A stretch of 64,000 nucleotides of DNA from Phaffia rhodozyma (lineage: Eukaryota; Basidiomycota; Tremellomycetes; Cystofilobasidiales; Mrakiaceae): assembly GCA_014706385.1 (NCBI GenBank), contig JACGZH010000002.1:806001-870000 (forward strand). Reading direction: 5' to 3'. Numbering within the stretch: the stretch's first letter is position 1; each line of letters opens with the position of its first letter. The notes beneath the pieces are model-generated. The model was not told the origin of the DNA. It made no database searches and saw nothing but the letters and a program-made list of their open reading frames with translations. This document shows positions 15,337 through 26,596 of this stretch, piece by piece. The translations under genes and the position numbers were made by a program.

Positions 15337-16778
15337 ATGGTCAACTCGAATCTCTCATGCCTGTCTGTAATCGATCGAATCAAACAGCAATATTATCCGA
15401 CTGAAACCGAGATTGTTCTTCAGAGACTCGCGTCTCAACCTCCGCCAACATATCCTGCGAGCGCGTTCAACTTTCCACCGAGAAAGCACGCATCCGTTTT
15501 GGTTTGTCTGTTTGTAGGAAGGAAAGGAGATCTATACGTGGTGCTCAGCAGGTAAGGTATCAACATTTAATCATGACTAGACGTTAACAAAAGACGTCTC
15601 GTAGCCTTGGCTTTGAGAGTCTATGCTGTGTCAATAGTTGCAACATGGGTCCACAACAGAGGGCTGAAAGTAGTCTGACCTACTATGAAATAGACGATCT
15701 GATGAGCTAAGAGATTATCCGAACGATACTGCGCTACCAGGAGGTAAGGCTGATCCAGGGGACACGGATGAGGAATTCACAGCGGTCGGTACCTATCTAT
15801 CTCCCCACTTCTTTACTTGTTCACCCAAAGCTGAATCTGAGGGTGGCGTGTGTATGCGTGGACGCGCGCCAATCTACAGAGGCGGGAAGCTTTCGAGGAG
15901 ATTGGTCTGCCGATGGATCAAGAGAAGGTTCTCCATCTGTGTAACCTCTCCGTCTTCTTGAGCAGAGATAAACTTTTGGTCACCCCGTTTGTGAATTTCT
16001 AGTACATCGAGTTTCTCATCAAGATTCATGCTGACCAATGAGAGCGTGAATTTTCTCGGTCATACAGCGTGGTAGTTCTTCTTCTAGACAATAGCATCAT
16101 TGTATGTTTCTATCGGACTCCTGTTTGAGGTTTTTATTTATTTTGGACTCTACCCAGCTTATCAACTCACCAGGATCTCAATTTATAGCCAGTGATCAAT
16201 TCGGATGAGGTAGCTCATCTGTTCTCGATGCCTCTCCACTACTTTCTGCTATCTCGATCTCCATACGACGCGCCAGCTTCGTGGACCAGACCGTTTCCTC
16301 TTCCGATCACCACCAGCGCCTCATCATTTTCGCTCGAGCTCTCGCCCATGGATGACTTTCACTTCTCGACCGACGTCGCTTGGGGAAGCGGTAAAGTGAG
16401 ACTGCACGGGTGGGTGCTCCAAACAACGCGTTTCCCCCTCTTCTCACGGATGTGACTGACAGTTCTGTGTTTCCATTTAACCACCTGTTCGTGAAACAAA
16501 GCTTCTTGACCAACAGAGAGCATCTAGGTGTGAAGCCTGTGATCGGTCTGACCGCGTAGGTTCTCGCTTTCTCTCTCCTGAGTTCGCACTTGATCATTCA
16601 CGGTGCACACCTTTCGAACCGTCTTTCACCTGTCTACAGATCGATCCTCGTAGAAGCAGCCATGCTCGCTTTCGGGCGCCCTCCGGATTATGAAGTCTAT
16701 GCTCCTGAACAAAAGACCACGCCCGAGCGTATTAGGGAAACCGAGGAGCAGTTAGGATACCCCTTGAGTAAACTGTAG
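15337..16778 (+). CDS. PCD1: Nudix hydrolase, peroxisomal CoA/acyl-CoA pyrophosphatase type (Pcd1/NUDT7-like)
   Basis: Members of this family cleave CoA or oxidised CoA to 4'-phosphopantetheine and 3',5'-ADP, usually in peroxisomes. About six exons join in frame from ATG 15337 (MVNSNLSCLSVIDRIKQQYY). The Nudix box reads GGKADPGDTDEEFTARREAFEEIGL, with its invariant REAFEEIGL and metal-binding Glu pair; an intron near 15785-15881 splits it at TA/RREA. The subfamily features before and after are VLSRRSDELRDYPNDTALPGGK, VTPVVVLLLDN, PVINSDEVAHLFSMPLHYFL and VKPVIGLTA. The protein ends EEQLGYPLSKL then TAG at 16776. The final three residues SKL are a canonical PTS1, which supports peroxisomal location. 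Enzyme substrate is inferred from subfamily motifs. About 275 residues. Confidence 0.87.
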
Positions 16779-17409
16779 CTCTATGTACCAGTAGTTAATG
16801 TCGTACTGTAGTCTGATCATACTCAGACTATGATCTGTATATGATGTACATGATCAGTGTATGATTCGTGTATGATCTGTGCATAGTCTGTGTATACTAA
16901 GCGCGTATATTGTAGGCTTGACACGCAGATGGTTACGAAACCGTAACTAGCCAAAACTCTGCCTTCTTTTGCCCCGTTCGCTCACCTCTTTCTTTTCCTC
17001 CTTCTCAGCATCCTCTTGACCCATCCCATCTCGGTTTCCTTATTGCCCCGTTGTCGAAAGAATAGGAACGTCGTGTGAGTGAGCTGTATGCTAGACTGTA
17101 AATGAGCCTCTGGTCTTTCGGCTGCCCCAAATTATTATGAGGAAGCGTTCAGAAGGAGGAGAGATAAACAGAGCTGTCTTCTTTCTGTTTGCGGTCTTTT
17201 TCGTTCTTTCCCATCTGACGAGTTCCAAGTTTCTTTCTTCTATCGTTTCCGTTCGCCTTCTTTGGTGTCGCCCTTCGTATCTTGCTCTGCCTCGGTCGGT
17301 CAAACAGAAACCGCTCCTACCTTTTATCCTCAAGCTTTCTTTCGTTCAATCGATCCGCCTCGCTCCGTCTTCCCTCCTCATCCTATCCAGAGAGCTTTCT
17401 TTTCCTCCT
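16779..17409. other. Intergenic with phased TGAT repeat and a 6-bp hairpin
   Basis: No gene is supported. Short TGAT(C/G/T) motifs recur at 16814, 16831, 16842, 16851, 16862 and 16873, mostly about 11 bp apart. A perfect GTTACG-AAAC-CGTAAC hairpin lies at 16932-16947. The second half is T/C-rich and should be the NOT2 promoter and leader. Confidence 0.55.
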
Positions 17410-19944
17410 ATGAACCGACCAGGTACGTGTCTGTCTTTGCCACAGACGCTTCCGATCGGTCGTCTGTTTCTGTCTCTCCTGGTGATTTTCATCTTCTGAT
17501 CTGGTCTCTTCTTCCCGTTCACCTCTCTGCTATGGATTCGGTCAACACTCTCGCCACCTTTATATCCGTTGCTTGTTCCGCACGTTTGTTTCCTTCCATG
17601 TCAAAAAATATGATGATATCCAGGCGCTCCTCCAAACAGACCGCCGGCACTTGCTCCCCCTCCATCCTTACCTGGTTTCCCTCGCACTGGACCTCCGTAT
17701 CAACAGCAGTACATGCAACAACCTCAGTATAATCTCCCTCACCAGCAAGGTCCTCGCACGCCTGCGGCTGCCACTCCTGGCGGGAATGGATCTGGTTACC
17801 CCCTAAGTGGGGGTGGGCTCGTGGGAACCAACCCTCGGTCGGGGTCTGGCTTTCCTTTTGGATCAGCTGGAAGTGCTGGATCGGGTGTTACTCAACAACA
17901 ACAAAACCTTTTGAACGCGATGCAGCAACACCCTTCGCAGCAACAGCAACATCAGCATCAACAACACCAACAGCAACATCAACAGCAGCAGCAGCAGCAG
18001 CAACAACAACAACAACAACAACAGCAGCAGCAACAGCAATCCTCCTTACCATCCACCAATCTTTCACAAACTGGAGGCACGCCATCAACCACTCCTTCCC
18101 ATCAATCTTTGTTCTCCTCTCACCCCTCTGAGAATGCATCGACGAATCCGACATCGACAACTGGTCTAGATCCGTTAGATTTTCCTGCGTTGGGGGGTGT
18201 GCCGACATCTTCGAGTTCGCTCAGCCAAGCTCCGAGTACGTATGCTGCTCTAGCATCGAATCCGGGTCACCAGCAACAACAGCATCAGCAACAACAACAA
18301 CAACAGCAACAACAGCAGTCAAGTCAAGGCGGAGCCGGTGCAGTCGGAAACGGACTGAACGCAGATGATTTCCCGGCATTGGGAGGAGACGGACAGGTCA
18401 TGATGAACGGACTGGGGAACGGGTCGGTCGCTGGCATGGGTGTTGTTGGCGGAGGAGGGAAGTTTGCTAGAGGCGTCACAGAAGATTCGAGGGTACGTTC
18501 ACGCTTTCTTCTGCCGATACTGACTTAGCACAGATTGTGTAATAGAAGGATGTGCAAAGTTTGACTGTTTTTCTTCTACTATACATATGGTTTGGTCTTG
18601 CCTCTTGGTGCTCGTTCTAGCAGAATTCGAATTATGCTACGAAGCTTGCTACCTCGGGACCTCAGCAAGCCTGGCCGTTACAAATCCAAGGATCGAATAC
18701 CACACCTTCCTCTTTGGCGCCTCCTCCTGGAGCACTGCGACAACAGTTACCGCCCAACTCAATGAGTTTACCAAACGGATGTCTGTCCCGTTTCTCTTCT
18801 TTCCTTCGACTCCCTTGCTGAAACTGACTCTTCCTTGTTGTGCGTTCATACGCGACTCAGTACCGACGGAAGGCCCGCATCCATCTCAACGGCCAGAAAC
18901 CGGAGGCGGCGCCTTTCCTAGCCAGACCAGCCCGGCCGAGCAAATCTTAGCGAGTCCGGCGGATAAGTGGGGACTTGCTGCTTTCCTTCATGCCATACGG
19001 AACGCGGACGAAGACAAAGGGATGCTTTCTTTCGGAACGGATCTCATGTCACTCGGTGTAAACATGGCTGGGCACGAGTTGAGTCTGTTTCATGGAGTTT
19101 CTTTCTTCGAGGATTCATATTTTCACAAGGGTTTTGTGACTGAACGCGTTTTCTTCCAATGTTTCGCGTATCTTGTAGAGCATTGTCGTCGAGCCTGGTG
19201 GCACCTTGGGCGGAACCGTCATTAACTCGAGGGGTTCATCTGGAAGAAGAGTACCACACTCCATCCTGTTACAACGTTCGACCGTCACCGGCACAAGGAA
19301 AGATGAACCTGTTTGCGGAGGAAACGTTGTTCTACATCTTTTACGGTTGCCCGAGAGATGTCTTGCAGGATCTAGCTGCTTCAGAGTTGTAAGTTCACGG
19401 ATTTCTTCTCTGTCTCTTCAGCTTCGTTTTCTCCTTCTCAGTTCATCAAGTCTCGACGGCTCATGCATTTTGGTATCTCGCTCTGTTCTCTAGATATAAC
19501 CGACATTGGCGTTGGCACAAAGAGATTGGTTACTGGCTGACGAAGGATCCCCGAGCGGAGGCCACGGAAAAGACCAACATTTCAGAGAGAGGGACCTATA
19601 TCTTTTTCGATCCTGCCACTTGGTCCAGAGTCGAACAAAAGGATTTCAACCTGGCCTATGAGTTCTTGGAGGACAGGACGCCACCCTATCAGCAGATGGT
19701 CCAGCAGCAAGTCCAGCAGCAGCAAGTCCAGCAGCAGCAGCAAGTCCAGCAGCAGCAGCAAGTCCAGCAGCAGCAGCAAGTCCAGCAGCAACAGCAACAT
19801 CAGCAGCAACAACAGCAGCAGCAGGCCGGAGCAGGTGCCGCCGGTGGAGCAGGAGGAGGAGCCGGTGTCGCTGGACCTGGAGGAAACGTAGGAAACATCG
19901 GAGGGATGAGGTCCGGTGGACAGGTATTCGGGCAACAAGTCTAG
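17410..19944 (+). CDS. NOT2: CCR4-NOT complex subunit Not2 (Cdc36) with polyglutamine tracts
   Basis: Not2 pairs with Not3/5 on the Not1 scaffold and takes part in mRNA deadenylation and transcription control. Exon 1 is 13 nt of coding sequence (ATG 17410, MNRPG) spliced to GAPPNRPPALAPPPS near 17622. The N-terminal half is Gln/Pro/Gly-rich with two DFPALGG motifs (about 18180 and 18370), matching the DFPAL motifs of CNOT2. The C-terminal NOT2/3/5 domain shows DKWGLAAFLHAIRNADEDKG, LSFGTDLMSLGVNM, EEYHTPSCYNVRP, ETLFYIFYGCPRDVLQDLAASEL, YNRHWRWHKEIGYWLTKDP and RGTYIFFDPATW. An unusual Gln-rich then Gly-rich tail follows (19690-19944), ending at TAG 19942. Several introns lie between 18490 and 19500 and their exact borders are approximate. 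Confidence 0.92.
17935..18043 (+). repeat. CAG/CAA repeat encoding polyGln in NOT2
   Basis: The tract is mixed CAG and CAA codons with some CAT (His) codons, about 35 residues, all in the NOT2 frame. Related shorter tracts lie at about 18270-18318 and 19694-19833 (Q/V/H-rich tail). Confidence 0.95.
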
Positions 19945-20690
19945 AGAAAGAAAAGTGGATAGATCCTTGTAGCTCTTCTGTCATCTTTTCTTTCTCACCT
20001 TTTCTTTCTCTTCCCACACGGTCTTCCCATTCTTCTCTTTTCTTTGAGCTTGGTCTCAACCTTTTTTTTTGGGGGGGCTCTTCTTTTACTCGCCTGTTTT
20101 CTTTCTCTCTTTCTCTTTCCGTTCAGGAGGGCTTTGTTGTGAACGCATGGGGGGGGGGGGGGGCATTCCCCCCTTTATTTTTTTCTTAAACTCAAAAACA
20201 AAATCTTTTTCCTCTTTCCTTTTCCCCCTCCTCGCTCAAGCATTTCTTCTTCTTGATTCTCCTCTTTCTCTTTTAACCCCCCCCCCTTGTTTGCCTCCTT
20301 CCCTCTTCCTTCTATTTTAATTCTATTCTCTTGTAATAAACTCCCGGTGCTCTCGTATCTCGATCCCGATTCTCCCTTTTTTCCTTCTCACGTTCTTCTC
20401 CGTCCTCTCTCTGTCTCTCTCCCTCTTTCCCTTGTTTCTTGCAAGTCTATTCTTCGGTTCACCCAACATGACACACAACAGATGAATCCTCTTCTGAAAG
20501 AGAGACATAAGCCTTTCATTCTCTCATCACCATCAGCTCTTCTCTAGAGGCAAGGAGGAAGAAGAAGAAGAAGAAGGGGAGGAGGAGGAGAGACAAGGTG
20601 GAGGAACATTGACAAAGGGGGATCTATTCTCGTTTAGGTTTTCATTTTTCTTATGAAAACGAAGAGAGAGCGAGGAAAGAAAACAAGGGA
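19945..20690. other. Intergenic low-complexity stretch between convergent NOT2 and UBX genes
   Basis: No gene is seen. The sequence is strongly pyrimidine-rich and carries unusual homopolymers: T then G runs at about 20061-20077, 15 G at 20149-20163 and 10 C at 20277-20286. A purine-rich GAA/GGA block lies at 20547-20600. It holds the 3' ends of two convergent genes. Confidence 0.6.
20149..20163 (+). repeat. G15 homopolymer
   Basis: Fifteen consecutive G bases, in a region that also has G7 and C10 runs. Length errors are common in such runs, so the exact count may not be reliable. Confidence 0.85.
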
Positions 20691-22066
20691 TCAGGTTGGT
20701 GTCTGGCTCATCCACGTTCTCATCCTGCTACAGTCTGGTGTCTTTTTGAAGGTGCCAGATGGAAAGAAAAGAGACTTACTTCCCGATTTGAACCATTTTG
20801 GGATCTTTCCCGACCCTCTCGCCTTGTCCCCTCCTGCCGGTTTTAAACCTGTTCTATCTGCCGATCCAGACCCGGGCGCAGGCACAGGAGAAGGTTCGGA
20901 CGGAGGGGCTGGTTTCGGAAGATCTGTCGCGATCGAGAGAAGGGAGGGGAGTAGAGGGGCCGGTCTATCTGATCCTGTTTTTGCGTGTGTGTGTTTTCAA
21001 GACAGAGATAGGAACGAGCGAGGCAAGAAGTGGATTTGGCGGTCAGATCCTCAGACTATGTTTGGTGCGAGACTATCGAGAGGAAAGACTGAGCGAGAAG
21101 GAAAGAAGAAAAGAGACGAACGGTTCAGTTCTGGGTTCTCGAAAGACACCAACAGGACGGAGGAGGGGGCCAACGCATGGTCCGCCAATGTCACTTTCAC
21201 AGGCGCCGGTGGGACGGAAGGCCGTACTCGTTTGGGCGCGTTTGCTGATGGCGGCGGCGGTGGTGTTTCTGGAATAGGTGTCCTCGGCGGTTGAACTGCG
21301 CTCATATGGTTTCAAGTATTGTGGGCGTTCCCAGTATTCACTGGTCTCAACACTCCGAGGTATATATGGACAGAAGACGACGAGAGAGGAATGGAGATAG
21401 GTGAAAACAAACTGAGAAGGACGTACGTAGTGTAAAGCGTTGGGATCGATGTTCATCACTTAGGCTGTTCCTAACAAAGTCATAGAGGACGCCGATGGCC
21501 GATTCTGAAGGAAAGATCCTTTCGATCTGCGTTCGGTCAGAAAACTTGATCCTGATCTTTGTCTAATTTCCAGGAGGAGCAAGATAGATGAGCAAAGACC
21601 AATGAGTTTTTAGAAGTGCCATGACAAGAATGAGCAAGAATAGGCTAGAGAATAAGATTGGCTAAGAAAATAACGCACCTTTGACCAGACAGGTTTAGCC
21701 TTTGAGCCGAGAGCCTCGTCTCTGGCTCTCATCGCTCCGGTCCGGAGTACAATCCTCTGAGCAGCTTTGTCGGTGACCTCTCTGAACGCCGCTTGTATTT
21801 CTGCCGGTGAGAGCTCAAAGTCTGAGTCTTGAAGGTCGGCTGGGATGAGCAGATCATCAGGAATAAATGGTAGATGAGAAGAGAGAGAGAGAGAGAGCGC
21901 GCGCTAGAAACGTTAACACGGGGAGCATCAAGACGGATAAAGAGGAGAAGGATGACACACCTGGAGGTGTGGTATGTTCTAAAGGTCTGAAAACTGCTGT
22001 CGTTGTTGTCGATGTTGGTGCCGGTGCTGGGATGACTGAAGACGATTGATCTGTAGAGCCATCCAT
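20691..22066 (-). CDS. UBX-domain protein of the TUG/ASPL (Ubx4) type, short form
   Basis: TUG/ASPL proteins are cofactors of the AAA ATPase p97/Cdc48. Exon 1 starts at 22066 (MDGSTDQSSSVIPAP). A second exon reads FIPDDLLIPADLQDSDFELSP then a helix ending AAQRIVLRTGAMRARDE. The UBX beta-grasp follows: IRIKFSDRTQIERIFPSE and VLYDFVRNSLSDEHRSQRF (about 21540-21435), with its last strand after an intron as VTLADHALAPSSVLLVSFENPEL (about 21220-21150). The tail ends GSGKIPKWFKSG, like the KWLKL tail of ASPL. The Pro-rich PPRTPIPETPPPPPS linker replaces the usual FxP-turn spacing. No ubiquitin-like N-terminal domain of full-length TUG is seen upstream. The last residues are uncertain: the frame runs to a stop at 20691, but a GTAAGT donor at 20779 could shorten it. 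Confidence 0.75.
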
Positions 22067-22792
22067 CTTGAATGTGAGTGTGTGAGTGTTCCACGTACGA
22101 ACGAGTGAGAGATTGAGTGGGTTTCCGCCCGGGCAAGGTACTCGAGGGCAGAGATGACGGGCAGGGCAGGGCAATTACGTAAGACATATCATTACACAAG
22201 ACCCTTCATTCACGTGACCACAGGCACGGACCACAGCCAAACTTACGGGTAACAGCTCGCTGAATGAGCACATGATTTCAAACAGGGATTTTATGCATGC
22301 GCGCCGAACACGTCACCTAATATAGCCGACAGGCACCCCACCCCACAGGACGAGAGGCCTTCGAGGCCTGCGCACATGAATACGCATATATATATATATT
22401 GGGTTTTGCCCCTTTCATTCCCTACGCTGCGTAGTGCCTGCCCCGACCAGGCGCCTAATCGATCGATGGCCCTCGATCCGATCGACCGGGCCTTCTCGTC
22501 CGTCCATCCGTGCGCCAGTCTGCGCCAGGCCAACCGCCCAGAGAACGACCGACCCAGTGGCGCGGGCTGGCGAGCTGACCTATTTTTCTAATGTCGAATA
22601 CGAATCCTTTGTAATATGATCGGAGAATGTTCATATTAATCTTTTCGCTCGCTCACTCGCTCCCATCGCGTTTCGTCGTCCGTCTATCATCCGGTTCTGC
22701 TTGGGGTTAACCTTCTTCTCTTTTCTTTCTTTCGTTGTGCCTTCTTGGGTTCACGTTCAACAGAGAACACACACACACACACTCTCTCTCTC
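22067..22792. promoter_or_regulatory. Divergent promoter region, UBX gene and WC-2 homologue
   Basis: This 726-bp spacer separates two genes read away from each other. A TA-repeat (about 22384-22399) and a CGATCGATGG/CGATCGACCGG inverted GATC-rich block (about 22456-22490) are visible. A (CA)n-(CT)n leader lies directly before ATG 22793. Confidence 0.5.
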
Positions 22793-25700
22793 ATGTTTCC
22801 TAATCCGTATCCTTCACAGCACCTCTACCATCCGTACCCACCGTCACACGTGAGGCCAAGGTCGAACGGTGTACAGTCCCACGGTCAAGCTTTCTCACAT
22901 TCTTACTCACAACCTTACCTGCAGCCACCGCTCCACCCGTTATATCAATCACCAAGCCAAACAGCATTCCAAACAGAGCCACATCCTGCTCCAGGCCATC
23001 CATTCTACCACCATTCTGTTTCTACTCTGTCCAAGCCAGAGGGACAGGCCTTTCAGCCAGCGGCTGCAGCTCATGCTACAACCCAGGCCCGCAATACGTA
23101 CCCACCGATAATAAAGCCAGAGACTACAGTGCCGGTCGACATGAGCGCTATGGGTAGAGTACTTAGGGATGATGAACCGTATAACGTTCCAGAAGTGGGC
23201 CAGATTAGGTGTTGTACGTCTCTTCGTGCTCCTCATGCTCATATTTTTTTTTCCTCTGGCTCCAAGCTGATGACTCTTTGTCCTCTCCGCGCGCGTCTAT
23301 ATACACTCTCGCTTGTATCTACGTCCGTTTCAAAGACTGGTGAGCGATTGGTTTCTCTTCTCGTTTTGAAAACGGATAACAAGAAAAGTTAAGAGCTCAG
23401 AAGTGACGATTCTCTTATACTAAACAGGGCGCTTCTCAATCTGAACCTAGACTTTCTCTACCTTGGTCCCACTCTGCAGTTCCACATGGGCACAGAACAC
23501 ATGTCCATGATTGGGACCAGTATCTTTGACTATTTACATCGTAAGTCCTTTCGTCGTCCTGGTCTTCTTCGGTCGCGTTTATCATTTGTACACCTCCTTC
23601 TTTCTCCTCTTTTCCTTCCTCTCCCTGTGTCCTTTTTTTTCTCTCTCTCTCTCCCTCTCTCTCTCTCTCTTCCTCCTCTCGTTTCATCAATCTTTGAGAC
23701 TAAATTCGCCAACTTTCAAATCTGAAACCGATCCATCAGCCGAGGAGGTCAAACAGGGCATGAAAGATCTCAGAGGTGTCGTCAGCATTGGCAATCTCTC
23801 CGGGACCGTCACAAGGTTGGCTCATCCCAATTCTCCTCCTCTCTTTTCTCTCTTTCCATTCTGCGCCTGGCGATCGACCGACATCCAAAGTTCAATCCCT
23901 CTTCCCTTCCCAAACAGAGTAAAGTTCGCGAGTGTCCCTCTGGCCCGTCAGCTCTTGGGTTGTACGAACCCGGAACAGCCCAAGTACGTCCCTCTCCGTT
24001 TCTGTTCTCACTTTTTTCCGTCTCTTACATCACTCTTGTCTCACCTCCTTCTCTTGGATCACAGGGATGGTCATTACTTTCTTCTAGAAGATAATTATCT
24101 GGCGCTGGATCTTGTACTCAATGTCGCCGGCGATGGTATCGTACTCGCCTTCTTCCACGCTTCCGTCGGTTAGTTTGAGAAGAAGACGTCGATTCGTATT
24201 GCCTGACTCGACCGTATGATCTGATGCCTACCGTTTGGTGATCTCACATTTCCCTTCTTCTTTCTTCTCGCCTTCCTTTTCGTCCTATTTCCCTTCTCCT
24301 TTCCCTATTTTTCTTCTTCCATCTCCCTCTTCTTCAGACAAAGACCCAACGCTTGACATAGACAAAGAAATCAAGAGTGACTGGTCAAACTGGTGTGGAA
24401 CCAGCTTTATAAGAGAATCCGTACGTCTAATCTCTTCTCTTCACCTCGTAGTGATTCCCATAGAGGCTAAAACATTTTTAATCCTGCAATTCTTTCTCTT
24501 CACTCTTTGTCAGATGGTTAAACACTTGTGGAACGCGATGGAAAGCCTGCCGGTATGCCAGAATCCCACTCCGGGTGTCCCCGCCTTCCGTAAGTCTTTT
24601 CGCTTTTGACCAGCCCACTTCGTTCGGTTCTAGACCTAAAGATTTGTCCTTCTTATTTTCAAAAGCCCCTACTCGAGTTTTTCAGATCCTCCTCGCCTCC
24701 CCAGATCACGACATTTTGTTTTCTCACCCCCCACCACGTCACCCCGATAGCGACCGGTCTATCGTTCACCTCGATGGAAGTTATTTCGAAGAAGACTTTC
24801 AAAGACTATTACACGAAATATCTCTTGACCTAGACTCAGCGCCAATGAGCGACGCAAAAACGACTTGCACCAAACGGTTCAGAGCGCAGCATACTCTTGC
24901 CACAGAGGGTTGTTTGAGACATATCGAGAGTGTCTTCATTCCTTATGGTTAGATTTTCTTTTTCTTTGTTTGCTTTCGGTCTTTTCGGCAGTCTGCCTTT
25001 TCTAATATCTGGAGCTTTCTCCTTTTGTCTCCGTCTCTGTTTCTGCTCCTGCTCCTTCCAAAAGGCACATTGATCTTTTGCTGTTTCCAGACGATCCAAC
25101 AGCAATTCCACACACCCACAAACTTTATATTCAAACCGCTATCTGCGCCGCATTCTCGTCCCTTCGCCCAGGATGCATACCTGAACTCATCACTGCCTAC
25201 CCCTCAGCGATCACCTGGTCCTAGCCTAGGACAAGAACCAATGTACCGAACAGATCCAGAGCCAGACAGACCGTCTTCCCGCGCACATCTCCCTATCGGA
25301 CTCAGTGGGTTTCCAACGGATCCTATCCTCCCGATCGCCGCCTATCCAGGTGAGCCGAATGGGTTGAGCGACCGAAGTGGATTCGGTTATGGTGTCGTCA
25401 CCCAGGGACATAGAGGCACACAGCCGTTATCATCATCACTGTCAACTCTGTCGCAGGCACCTTTGCTGCCTCCATTGGGTACTGTCGCCCCATCGATCGC
25501 TCCGCCCTTGTTCCCTTTCAATCCTAAACCGACGATCACCGATGTACCGTCGGCCACTACTTCTTCTTTGATGGTTCCCAACCCTAGTCTACCCTCGCCG
25601 ATAGATTCTCCTTCGAAAGAGACCAGGCCCCCGATCAGACCTCCACCATCAGACGGTTATCACCAAGCGAACTTCGACGGATCTTCGACTTCCACCCCAG

Positions 25701-26445
25701 TACCAACTACTCAACCAGAGGACCAGCGCAAAGACAAGACCAAGCCCAGGCATAAGCGAAAGTCGGATATGACAAACTCGCCATCGTCATCATCATCATC
25801 ATCACTACTAGCACCACCATCGATTTCGCTGATCTCCAAACGGGCCCCTCACAAAGGTGGCCTCGGCGGAGGGTCCGTCGCTTCATCAGGAGCGCCAAAA
25901 GCGGCGAAAGACCTGAGGAACGAAGGCAGGCCACCAAGAGGGGTCGATAAGTGTGCGAGCTGTGGACTCACAGAGAGCCCAGAGTGGAGAAAAGGAGAGA
26001 CCGGATTGAAGGATCTGTGTAATGCTGTTCGTCCTTTTTTCTCCTTTTTTTTCCTTCATTTGTCTCCTTTTTCCAGTCAGTCGAAAGGCGTCTCCGGCTG
26101 GGAGATTGAATTCTCTTCCCTCTTCTTGTCTCTCTGTAGTGTGGCCTCCGATACGCCAGACTACTCGCCAAGCGGTCCGGTAAACTTCGAGCGCGAGGGA
26201 AGAAACAAGGTGATCACGAATTTGACCAGACGACCGGACGGACAAGAACAGATTCCGACCAGACTGACCCCGATAGACCTCTACTTCCCGCTCCCGTTTC
26301 GGTTCTAGCCTCTCAATCGAACGGACAGTCTTGGGACGTCCCAAAGAAGAAACTTCGACCGGATGCATTCAGACCTGGGGTGGAGGCTGGCCATACGGAA
26401 AACTACCAGACCAATCCAAGCTCGAATCAAAGAACGATGTTCTAA
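22793..26445 (+). CDS. White Collar-2 homologue (PAS + GATA zinc finger blue-light regulator)
   Basis: WC-2 proteins pair with the flavin photoreceptor WC-1 to drive light-induced transcription; the basidiomycete forms are called BWC2/Cwc2. The start at 22793 (MFPNPYPSQHLYHPYPP) opens a Pro/His/Gln/Ser-rich region. The PAS domain shows LNLDFLYLGPTLQFHMG and MIGTSIFDYLHPEEVKQ, then DLRGVVSIGNLSGTVTRVKF. A middle region runs GHYFLLEDNYLALDLVLNVAGDGIVLAFFH. After a long Ser/Pro-rich linker comes one GATA finger, C-x2-C-x18-C-x2-C (CASC at about 25955, CNAC split by an intron at 26027-26138, then GLRYARLLAKRSG). The last exon continues through a basic segment (KKKLRPDAF) to TAA at 26443. Reading through the finger's intron instead gives a false C-terminus. 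The finger has KGETG where most WC-2 proteins have KGPTG. Confidence 0.88.
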
Positions 26446-26572
26446 ACAACAAACGAACCAATAAACAAATCATCAAAATAGAATAAAGAACTTGAAAGGA
26501 AAGGCAAACCCAAAGGATTTATTTATTCATTACTGTCGCTTCCTTTCCCTGTACTCAAACGACCATTCATGA

Positions 26573-26596
26573 ACCACGACCACGACCACGACCACA
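26573..26596 (+). repeat. Four-copy ACCACG tandem repeat
   Basis: The hexamer ACCACG repeats with near-perfect copies and then runs into a CA-rich tract. It is 3' of the WC-2 stop. Confidence 0.8.
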
